From: Bacteroidetes bacterium UBA955
Lineage (GTDB): Bacteria > Bacteroidota > Bacteroidia > NS11-12g > UBA955
Direction of reading: 5' to 3'
DNA: 17,720 nucleotides
Assembly (NCBI GenBank): GCA_002293105.1
Contig: DBCP01000006.1
Location: 1,781 to 19,500, forward strand
The notes under the pieces were generated by a model, which saw only the letters and a program-made list of their open reading frames with translations, was not told the DNA's origin and searched no databases. This document shows, in pieces, positions 1-6,463 of the stretch; the stretch's first letter is position 1; each line of letters starts with the position of its first letter. The position numbers and the translations under genes were made by a program.

Positions 1-215
1 GTTTTGTACCTACAGAAAATATCCTTGATGGCGCGGGCCATCACGTGGTGGATGCCGGGCATGCCATTGGCGCTCGGAGGTCCTTCAAAAAAGGTAAAAC
101 TCGGCGCATCGTGGCGTTGGTCAACGCTTTGTTGGAACACAGATTCTTGCTCCCAAAAAGCGAGGATTTCCGCTTCAATTTGCGGCCAATTCAATTGTTT
201 GAGTGTAGGATACAT
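1..215 (-). CDS. ileS: Isoleucyl-tRNA synthetase, N-terminal 71 residues (partial, runs off the window)
   Basis: Charges tRNA-Ile with isoleucine in the cytoplasm; class I synthetase. Only the first 71 codons are present, reading off the left edge. The ATG at 215-213 opens a protein whose residues 41-71 match the start of the IleRS catalytic domain: a TFFEGPPSANG block followed by MPGIHH and an ARAIKDIF-CRYK stretch, which is the usual form in Bacteroidota. The class I signature that is normally HIGH appears here as G54-I55-H56-H57, an altered form known from some bacterial type 2 IleRS enzymes. The next gene upstream on this strand ends at 294, 78 bases away, and a TAnnTTTG box lies 22 bases before the start, so ileS probably has its own promoter. 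The identification is secure; the type 2 assignment rests on the short N-terminal segment. Confidence 0.93.
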   Translation of the reverse strand, partial: MYPTLKQLNWPQIEAEILAFWEQESVFQQSVDQRHDAPSFTFFEGPPSANGMPGIHHVMARAIKDIFCRYK

Positions 216-237
216 TCGTGGGTAATCAGTAAAAATA

Positions 238-245
238 CAAATTTA
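238..245 (-). promoter_or_regulatory. Putative -7 box for ileS (TAAATTTG)
   Basis: On the minus strand the bases read TAAATTTG, an exact match to the Bacteroidota -7 consensus TAnnTTTG, 22 bases before the ileS start codon. No convincing -33 TTG is seen at the usual 17-23 base spacing, so this rests on the -7 box alone. Confidence 0.4.
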
Positions 246-262
246 CTGAATTCCATTGGAAA

Positions 263-287
263 GTAGCGTTCGCAAGGCGAAGCCTAC
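263..287 (-). terminator. Imperfect hairpin after the small lipoprotein gene
   Basis: A 25-base inverted repeat: GTAG pairs with CTAC and TTCGC with GCGAA around an AAG loop, with two mismatched positions between the two stem parts. It begins seven bases after the stop codon of the lipoprotein gene (294-698). There is no clear T-run after it on the minus strand, so it may be a weak terminator or a 3' stabilising hairpin. Confidence 0.35.
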
Positions 288-293
288 GATGAA

Positions 294-698
294 TTAGAAA
301 CGGATGGTCTCTATAAAATCATTGACACCTTGATACTTCTCACTGATGTATGTCCGAGCGAATTTTTGATAGAAATTTTGGGTGTCGCTCAGTTCTATGT
401 GAATCGTAACCGTGTCAACTGATGTGAACCTAGATGAATAAATATCTTTCAGATAAATCTGAGCTGTATCCCCGGGTTTAATGGTCCTGTTCATGTAGAG
501 GGTATCGTATGAATAAACATAATTATAATTTAAACCCCCGTATGTAACCATTGTTTTGTTGTAAACGGTATTGGGTTGATTGTTTTGCAGGATTTGTAAT
601 ATGCTAAACCTCCTTTCTTCATTCCAAAATGATGGATCACAGCTAGCTGTGCATAGTGCTAAAAGGGCTGCTAAACTAAATTTGATAAATGATTTCAT
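294..698 (-). CDS. Small putative lipoprotein, unknown function
   Basis: I do not recognise this 134-residue protein. The N terminus looks like a lipoprotein signal: Lys-2 and Lys-6, a hydrophobic run of Ala and Leu, then T-A-S-C with Cys-20 as the likely lipidated residue. The mature part is rich in Tyr, Asn and Thr, as is common in exported Bacteroidota proteins, and has the alternating pattern expected of beta strands. It holds three Asp-Ser/Thr-X motifs of the Bacteroidota O-glycosylation type (D65, D77, D95). The frame stays open upstream to an ATG at 791, but the ATG at 698 is preferred because the signal peptide starts there and it lies one base after the stop codon of the upstream lipoprotein gene (700-1989). 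The two genes are almost certainly translated from one transcript and may act together. Confidence 0.75.
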   Translation of the reverse strand: MKSFIKFSLAALLALCTASCDPSFWNEERRFSILQILQNNQPNTVYNKTMVTYGGLNYNYVYSYDTLYMNRTIKPGDTAQIYLKDIYSSRFTSVDTVTIHIELSDTQNFYQKFARTYISEKYQGVNDFIETIRF

Positions 699-699
699 G

Positions 700-1989
700 T
701 TAACGGTTAAGTTGAATGTTGATGCCAAAATTAAATTGAACAAGAAGGTTTTTTGCTTTATTCCGTTCGATTGTAGGGAATCCATAGACATGAGAACGCG
801 CAGCAGTGACTCCAGGAGCGATGCTCTCTGTGGTTCTGAGTGCCTCTTGTATACTGTAATCAGTGTAGGATGTAACTTGCGTTACGTTTATCCCCACATT
901 CAGGTTGATCTGTTTGAATAATTCCTGTTCGTATTTTACAAAACCAGAAATTGGAAGGAAGAAATATTTGTTGTTTGGAATGAAGGCAGCGGTTTTTATC
1001 ACCATACTGTCGGGCCCGAGCATTCTATTTCTATAACTACGCGTTGAATCGACTCTGTTATCTGCAGTGTATCGTTTGAATCCACCCGACCCCGCACCGA
1101 TGCCAACTATAAATCTTCCATTATTTGGGTTGTTGTGAACATACGCCACTTGCATGGATGTGATGCCTGCTTGAAAATCCTTGTGCTGGGACCATGTGTG
1201 ATGAAGGCCCCAACGTAAGTTAGGACTGCCTTGTACATTGTATTCTATTGCGTACCACGGCGTTTGCTTTAAACCGATGTCTGCATTGGAGTTGTAAAAT
1301 TCATTCACCAATCCAAAGCCAGCGGACGAACCCAAAATCAATCGGTATCGCTTTTGAAAATTTGCGTCCAAATATGGGGTAACTTCCCTATTGATGGGTG
1401 CAATTACTCGATAGACAGATTTTTTATTGCTGGTATCGAAGGTATGCACTTGGCGTAGGTCGCGAAGGACAAAACTCCTTGGAACCGCGTACAGTTTATT
1501 TTTGGAAGTTGCTTTTACGATGGGATAGGCAATGGCATCAATTCCCATGGCAGCGGCGTAGCTGCTGATGGCCAGAAATCCAGTCAAGGTTCTCGACCTT
1601 CTTACATTGGGGTTTCTGGTCGCAATAATTCCAGACGATAACACAGGTGCGGTGGTGGTGCTCAATAAAAAGGGAAATGCCTTGAGTTGGGATTGTGGGA
1701 TGGCCACGTTTCGAATTCTGCCGGCGGAATCAATAATTTCAAGAATTAGGGAATGACCTGCGAGTTTTGTGAATTGGATTTGAAAAAAGCTATCGGGTGT
1801 TTGCTGAACAATCTCAACCTGTCGAACAATTGGATTGGAGGAGTTGTTGTGAACGTTAACCGTTTGTTGTGATAGATATTCGGCAACGGGTGGGGTAATT
1901 CTTATGGCTGTATGGCTGCTTCTAAAAGCACTATTACAACCCACAGATAATGCACTTACGAGCAGAAGGAACGAAAATTTCCGAAACAT
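700..1989 (-). CDS. Putative lipoprotein with a C-terminal beta-rich, barrel-like region, unknown function
   Basis: A 429-residue protein that I cannot assign to a named family. Residues 1-18 form a lipoprotein signal peptide (Arg/Lys start, FLLLVSAL core, then S-V-G-C with Cys-18), so the protein is probably anchored in the outer membrane facing the periplasm or the surface. Residues about 30-125 look beta-rich. A hydrophobic stretch follows at about 136-158, rich in Ala and Gly. From about 215 to the end, alternating aromatic and polar residues with Gly-rich turns resemble an outer-membrane barrel, ending in QFNFGINIQLNR. A lipid anchor joined to a barrel-like region is unusual. It is the first gene of a two-gene unit with the small lipoprotein that starts one base after its stop. 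No exact promoter box is seen; AAGATTTG at 2022-2015 is one mismatch from consensus. Confidence 0.75.
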   Translation of the reverse strand: MFRKFSFLLLVSALSVGCNSAFRSSHTAIRITPPVAEYLSQQTVNVHNNSSNPIVRQVEIVQQTPDSFFQIQFTKLAGHSLILEIIDSAGRIRNVAIPQSQLKAFPFLLSTTTAPVLSSGIIATRNPNVRRSRTLTGFLAISSYAAAMGIDAIAYPIVKATSKNKLYAVPRSFVLRDLRQVHTFDTSNKKSVYRVIAPINREVTPYLDANFQKRYRLILGSSAGFGLVNEFYNSNADIGLKQTPWYAIEYNVQGSPNLRWGLHHTWSQHKDFQAGITSMQVAYVHNNPNNGRFIVGIGAGSGGFKRYTADNRVDSTRSYRNRMLGPDSMVIKTAAFIPNNKYFFLPISGFVKYEQELFKQINLNVGINVTQVTSYTDYSIQEALRTTESIAPGVTAARSHVYGFPTIERNKAKNLLVQFNFGINIQLNR

Positions 1990-2067
1990 GACAACAATAG
2001 TACTGCTGAAAATTCAAATCTTGTATTATGGTGCGATAAACTTTGTGAATACTGAATCTCACAAAAC

Positions 2068-2100
2068 AAATAGGGGGCGGCCATTGGCCGCCCCCTATTT
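2068..2100 (-). terminator. Strong palindromic terminator after the T9SS protein gene
   Basis: A perfect 33-base palindrome: a stem of about 15 base pairs (AAATAGGGGGCGGCC with its complement) around a three-base loop. It starts 25 bases after the stop codon of the gene at 2126-3661. On the minus strand the stem ends in TATTT and continues into GTTTTGTG, giving a usable T-rich tail. No plus-strand gene needs it. It isolates the lipoprotein pair from the genes upstream. Confidence 0.8.
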
Positions 2101-2125
2101 GGAAGATTATGAGTTAAATAAAAAA

Positions 2126-3661
2126 TTAGTCAACCATCAACTTACGGCTACCAACACCGTCGTTGAATTGCATTTGCACTACATAAATACCTGCAGGCAC
2201 GTTCAATTCATATACGTTGTGGATACCATTCACGTTGAACTCACGTACAACGCGACCGTTCAAATCAACCAAAGTAGCACCAGTCAACACGCGGTTTTCC
2301 CAGTTGTTGTGGATGATCAATTGGTTTTGAGCAGGGTTTGGAGCCAAAGTAACGTTAGAGCCCAAGTTGGCTTCTTCGATACCTACTGAAGCAACCAATC
2401 CAAGGGAAACAGCAATACGAGGAGCCATGTAACCCATTACTGAATCTACATATTTCATCGCTTTGTTTTTACTCCACATTGGGTTTGAAGCTTTGATACC
2501 AGCCAAAATTACAGGAGGGTTGTAAGGAGGGTTAGGCAATTTTTTGATGGCAGTTGTATCGTACCACTCATAAGGACCTGAAGCGTTGGCCAAGCCGGCG
2601 ATTGGGAACAAGCCATCAATGCCTTTGTTCAATTTGTTGGCTTGGGTGGTATATACATCCATCACCTTGCCTTTGTATGGTGCATTGTTACCCAAACGCT
2701 GACAGCGCGACATCGCATCGAAACCACCACTTACTTCAACCACTTGCAAAGTAGTACCTGGAACGTTTACCATACCTGTAGTGTAAGGAGCGAAAGGATC
2801 CATCACAGAGTGAGCCCAAATCAATGGAATTTCACCAGCTTCCATCCAAGCAGAGTCACCGATTGCACCACCCACAGCGAAAGCCAAACGGGCGTTTGAA
2901 GTGTAACCCACGTGGTTGGATTTGCAGAACATCCCCATGGCAGGATTGTTCACACCGATACCAAAGCGGTCACCCCACATGGTATCGTTTACCATTACTT
3001 TACCAGTTGTTGCATCACGGAATTTGATGCTCTTGATTTCGCTCTGACGGTCAATCGAAGCATATGCACTGGTGATGTAACCACCTGTACCATTACCACC
3101 TACAGCAATTTTGGTTGTGTCGATGTTGTAAGGGTTGCCACCTTCTTTTACGCTCTTTTTCATGAAACGTACGCAGGTAGCCAAATCTTGAACGCCTTTG
3201 TAAGCGGCATTGATGATACCTTGTTTACGGGCATCAACAGTTGCAGCCGCAGGGTTCCAACCCATACGGTAAGTCATAGAGGCAACCACGTAACCGCGCT
3301 TGGCCAATGACATACAGAAAGCCGCAGTGGCGCTGTCGTCTTTGTAACCCACGGGGCTGTTGTTAGAGTAACGAGGCAAGAAAGATCCCGAGTGAGTGAA
3401 AATGATCAAAGGGCGGTTTGTTGCCGCATCTTGGGGCTCGTAAATGTCAGCTGTCATGGCTACAAAGCCATAACCTGGTGCCATAGACACAAGACTAGTC
3501 AATGTTGGCGTTCCGGTGAGAACGGTGTAGTTGTCACCGTAAGTCACGTTTTTGGTAACCTTGATCTTGTCGGCAGTCAATACTTCGTCCACATATTTAA
3601 TCTGGGCGATAGCGCTTGAGGCCAACACAACTGTCAAGGTAGCGAGTAATGTTTTTTTCAT
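2126..3661 (-). CDS. T9SS-exported alpha/beta-hydrolase-fold protein, predicted inactive
   Basis: 511 residues. Residues 1-20 are a signal peptide (MKKTLLATL..., cleavage after SAIA). Residues about 60-420 follow the alpha/beta-hydrolase/esterase plan: an IYEP strand, RPLIIFTHSGSF oxyanion region (83-94), RGYVVASMTYR (122-132), the nucleophile-elbow strand at 185-194, and IWAHSVMDPF (281-290) holding the usual acidic residue D288. The elbow reads G189-N-G191-T-G, so the nucleophile Ser is Gly. No His occurs between D288 and the sorting domain, so the catalytic His is also missing. Residues about 432-511 are a type A T9SS C-terminal sorting domain (LAPNPAQNQL..., VDLNGRVV, PAGIYVVQM, ending KLMVD). 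The product should reach the cell surface or medium. It lies 60 bases after the TonB-dependent receptor gene with no terminator between. Likely a binding or structural protein rather than an esterase. Confidence 0.85.
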   Translation of the reverse strand: MKKTLLATLTVVLASSAIAQIKYVDEVLTADKIKVTKNVTYGDNYTVLTGTPTLTSLVSMAPGYGFVAMTADIYEPQDAATNRPLIIFTHSGSFLPRYSNNSPVGYKDDSATAAFCMSLAKRGYVVASMTYRMGWNPAAATVDARKQGIINAAYKGVQDLATCVRFMKKSVKEGGNPYNIDTTKIAVGGNGTGGYITSAYASIDRQSEIKSIKFRDATTGKVMVNDTMWGDRFGIGVNNPAMGMFCKSNHVGYTSNARLAFAVGGAIGDSAWMEAGEIPLIWAHSVMDPFAPYTTGMVNVPGTTLQVVEVSGGFDAMSRCQRLGNNAPYKGKVMDVYTTQANKLNKGIDGLFPIAGLANASGPYEWYDTTAIKKLPNPPYNPPVILAGIKASNPMWSKNKAMKYVDSVMGYMAPRIAVSLGLVASVGIEEANLGSNVTLAPNPAQNQLIIHNNWENRVLTGATLVDLNGRVVREFNVNGIHNVYELNVPAGIYVVQMQFNDGVGSRKLMVD

Positions 3662-3682
3662 ATTGTTTTTATTGGTTTTTTA

Positions 3683-3733
3683 CAAACTTAACGAATTCAA
3701 TTCAAACTTAATCTTATCAAATTACAAGTCAAA
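3683..3733 (-). promoter_or_regulatory. Tandem promoter for the T9SS protein gene
   Basis: On the minus strand, TTTG at 3733-3730 and TAAGTTTG at 3710-3703 are 19 bases apart, a full match to the Bacteroidota -33/-7 arrangement. A second identical box, TAAGTTTG at 3690-3683, lies 20 bases nearer the gene, 21 bases before its start codon, without a clear -33 of its own. The -33 TTTG falls inside the last codons of the upstream receptor gene. Confidence 0.55.
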
Positions 3734-6346
3734 GTACATTGAGAAATAGGCCATCCTACCAATTCTGGGTCCGCCGTATACTTGCATTACCATGTTGTTG
3801 GTGATGTTACTTGCCCCCATTTTGATCATGGCTTTGTATTTGGGTATCACTTTTGAGACCATTACGTCTAACAGGTAGTAGGTAGGCACATCGCCTGTAA
3901 ATTGTGGGCTTCCTTCGAATCGAAACCCTTGAATCCACTTATAATTGATGCTGAATCCAAGGTTCTCCAATTTGAGTTTTTTGATTTCCAAATTTTGACC
4001 GCTGAGCGACAAATTGAATTTGTTTTTGGGTGTGTTGAATGCAGGAATAATGGGATCTAGGTTATCTGTTTTATTCAATTGGTTAAAGGAATAATTCACG
4101 CCGGCCGTATAGTTTTTGGCAAAAAAGTAGTTAGTTCCGATACTCACCCCCATGGTGGTTACGGTGCTTTCTGCGTTTGTAGCGATGCGGTAAACTTGTC
4201 CGCCACTGATATAATTGATGGTGTAATCAATGTTAGGGTCTATACCAATATTATATCCAATGAAATCTTCATAAAAACTGTAATAGGCACTTGCATCAAT
4301 GTTCAACTTGTTTGAAGCCAGGAACGATTTGTATCCTATTTCAATACTCTTCACTTTTTCAGGTCGAACGGGATCTACACCAAACCACTGAAGTTTTTTC
4401 AAATCTGTGGTCAACCCACTCAGCGCTTCGTACAGTGACGGCAAAGTAACCATGCTGTCGTATCCGGTGATATTTCCCAACAATATGGCTCTACCTACAT
4501 TGTAGTATAGGTACTGATCGGCCAATGTGGGGTTTCTTACGCCTGCAGACAAACTCACGCGGTAGTAGGTGATTTTATCGGGGGTGTAAACCAGCGATGC
4601 GGCGGGTGAGAAGATGTAGTTGAAATTTTGATTTTTATCAACCCGTGCTGTGGCGTTGATTTTTAGTTTGTTGTTGCTTGAGCGTTGTTCGATACCTGCA
4701 TAAGCACCGAATTCATGGTTGCGAATGACGCGGCCGTTTGTGTCTGAAAAGATGGTTCCCATGGAGTTGGGGCGATACAATCTGCCAGAAAATCCGGTGG
4801 TGAGGTTGGTTTTCTCGGCCAATTTGAATTTGTGTTCCCCTTGAATGTGATAGAGTGCGCTCTTATCGAAGAAACCGCTGCCGCCTTCCCCAAAACTCTT
4901 CAGCGAAGTGATGGCATTTTTGAGGGAATCGTAGCGATCTGTGCCGGGTTGGAAGCGATCATAGGTATTGGGTTGTTCAAAATGCGGTCTGCCTTGCCAG
5001 TCATTTTTTTTATCAGCAAGTCCAGCACACTCTTGGTGCCATTTTGTGAGCAATTCTTGGTTGTTGGCCATGAGGGCATCGAGTTCAGTGAACCAATTTG
5101 GGTTTGAAAGCCAATCTCCCGTAGGGTAACCAGGGAGTTTTTTCAATTGGGGCACGAACTTGCTTTTCCAAAGGGAGTAGTAATCACCGCCCCATAAATC
5201 GTCGCGTTTGGCCGCTTTTTGCATGAGCAAGGCGGTGAAAACAGCATCATAGGTCTTACCCGCGTCTTCATGGGTGGCATAAACCCTTAGAAAACCATTC
5301 TTATCTTTGTACTCGAGGCGGTTTTGTATAAATTTAATGTCGCGCAGGCTATAGCGGTTATCGCCCTGGTACACAGTTGTACCCATGCCGTAGTTAACTT
5401 GGTATTCGAACTGACGCATCCCTGTGGGTTTCGGTCGGTAGGCTGTCATGAACGATGTTTTGAAGTTGTAGGTATTGTAATCTACGATGTCTTTTTCTTC
5501 ATAGCCTTGGCGGTGGAACCGCATCAAACCGGGGTAATCCCATTTTTGTGATCGGGCGGTGGCATCGTTTTCGCCTGGACGCAAAATTTCATCGCCATAG
5601 CGATTCACCGCATCGTAGCGACCTGGATTGAGGAAATTGTTGACACTATCCAAGGGTCCTCCCGATTTTACCGCATCCATGTTATCGGCTTCCCAATCGT
5701 AGGCACGCATGTAGAACAGGTTGGCTTTCATCGCCCATTTTTCCTGTCCGGGTTTTCCGCCAAATGCTTTGGCATATCGCACAGCGGTTTCAGTGAGTCC
5801 GCGTTCAGCAATCTTTTGTTTTACTTGAAGACCTTGGTATTTGAAGGGGTCTTTGGTGGTCATGGAAATGACGCCGTTGAAGGCACCGGGACCGTAATAA
5901 GCGCTTGAGGCACCCACCACAATTTCTTGGTTCACGACATCGAGTTCACTGGCGCCGAGGAAGTTGCCCAATGAAAAGTTGAGGCCGGGCGATTGGTTAT
6001 CAACCCCATCGATGACTTGCAGAGTACGCACCGGACTTGTACTGTTGAATCCGCGGGTATTCACGATACGAAATCCCAAGCTAGCACTGGTAACGTCTAC
6101 ACCTTTGAGGTGGCCAAGCGCTTCGTAAAAATCTGAGGCTGGGGTTTCACGAATGCTCTGTGCACCCATACTTTCAACGGTAAGGGGTGATTCTTTGAGT
6201 TTCTCTTTGAGGCGGTTTTGTTTGATGGTAACCTCGCCAATTTTCTCCGTGTTATTGGGTGCTGTGGTGTCTTTGGTTACCCCTTGCGCACACAACTCAA
6301 TATACGAAAAAAAGAGGACAATTCCAAGTAGTATGGGTGATTTCAT
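3722..6346 (-). CDS. TonB-dependent outer-membrane receptor
   Basis: An outer-membrane beta-barrel transporter powered by TonB; its substrate cannot be told from sequence. 874 residues from the ATG at 6346. Residues 1-20 are a signal peptide (MKSPILLGIV..., cleavage near ELCA-Q). The frame is open upstream to 6460, but the added residues lack signal character. The plug domain spans about 45-165, with ESPLTVESM, the NTRGF strand (96-100), VIDGVDNQSPG (111-121), EIVVGASSAYYGPGAFNGVI (141-160) and SMTTKDPF. The rest is a long barrel with many Tyr/Asn-rich turns, ending in a terminal strand with aromatic residues (AYFSMYFDL). It has no N-terminal carboxypeptidase-like domain and no SusD partner nearby, so it is not a typical SusC. 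The gene directly downstream encodes an exported hydrolase-fold protein and may be co-transcribed. The divergent neighbour starts 117 bases upstream. Confidence 0.92.
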   Translation of the reverse strand: MKSPILLGIVLFFSYIELCAQGVTKDTTAPNNTEKIGEVTIKQNRLKEKLKESPLTVESMGAQSIRETPASDFYEALGHLKGVDVTSASLGFRIVNTRGFNSTSPVRTLQVIDGVDNQSPGLNFSLGNFLGASELDVVNQEIVVGASSAYYGPGAFNGVISMTTKDPFKYQGLQVKQKIAERGLTETAVRYAKAFGGKPGQEKWAMKANLFYMRAYDWEADNMDAVKSGGPLDSVNNFLNPGRYDAVNRYGDEILRPGENDATARSQKWDYPGLMRFHRQGYEEKDIVDYNTYNFKTSFMTAYRPKPTGMRQFEYQVNYGMGTTVYQGDNRYSLRDIKFIQNRLEYKDKNGFLRVYATHEDAGKTYDAVFTALLMQKAAKRDDLWGGDYYSLWKSKFVPQLKKLPGYPTGDWLSNPNWFTELDALMANNQELLTKWHQECAGLADKKNDWQGRPHFEQPNTYDRFQPGTDRYDSLKNAITSLKSFGEGGSGFFDKSALYHIQGEHKFKLAEKTNLTTGFSGRLYRPNSMGTIFSDTNGRVIRNHEFGAYAGIEQRSSNNKLKINATARVDKNQNFNYIFSPAASLVYTPDKITYYRVSLSAGVRNPTLADQYLYYNVGRAILLGNITGYDSMVTLPSLYEALSGLTTDLKKLQWFGVDPVRPEKVKSIEIGYKSFLASNKLNIDASAYYSFYEDFIGYNIGIDPNIDYTINYISGGQVYRIATNAESTVTTMGVSIGTNYFFAKNYTAGVNYSFNQLNKTDNLDPIIPAFNTPKNKFNLSLSGQNLEIKKLKLENLGFSINYKWIQGFRFEGSPQFTGDVPTYYLLDVMVSKVIPKYKAMIKMGASNITNNMVMQVYGGPRIGRMAYFSMYFDL

Positions 6347-6445
6347 AGGCAATAATTGCGTAACAATGCGATGCAAGATAGGAAAGTTTTGAATTTGTAC
6401 ATACAAAATGCGTAAATCCATCCTAAAGTAGCCGTGATTTTTGCG

Positions 6446-6453
6446 TAAACTTG
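6446..6453 (+). promoter_or_regulatory. Putative -7 box for the E1 alpha/beta gene (TAAACTTG)
   Basis: TAAACTTG differs from TAnnTTTG at one base and lies 10 bases before the start codon at 6464. A promoter here would give a transcript with almost no leader. No -33 TTG is seen at normal spacing. Confidence 0.35.
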
Positions 6454-6463
6454 CACCCAAATT

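Noticed and set aside
294..791. Longer start for the small lipoprotein at 791
   Set aside because: It would overlap the upstream gene by about 90 bases and bury the lipoprotein signal peptide inside the chain.
1904..2389. Plus-strand open frame across the start of one minus gene and the end of another
   Set aside because: It runs through the strong terminator palindrome and the T9SS sorting domain, both clearly minus-strand features; no family resemblance.
3722..6346. SusC/SusD-type polysaccharide utilisation locus
   Set aside because: The receptor lacks the N-terminal carboxypeptidase-like domain, there is no SusD gene, and no glycoside hydrolases are nearby.
3722..6460. Longer start for the TonB-dependent receptor at 6460
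   Set aside because: The extra 38 residues have no signal-peptide character, whereas the ATG at 6346 begins a clean signal peptide.
6347..6463. Promoter for the TonB-dependent receptor in the divergent gap
   Set aside because: On the minus strand only TATCTTGC-like sequence is seen, which does not fit TAnnTTTG well and lacks a properly spaced -33 element.
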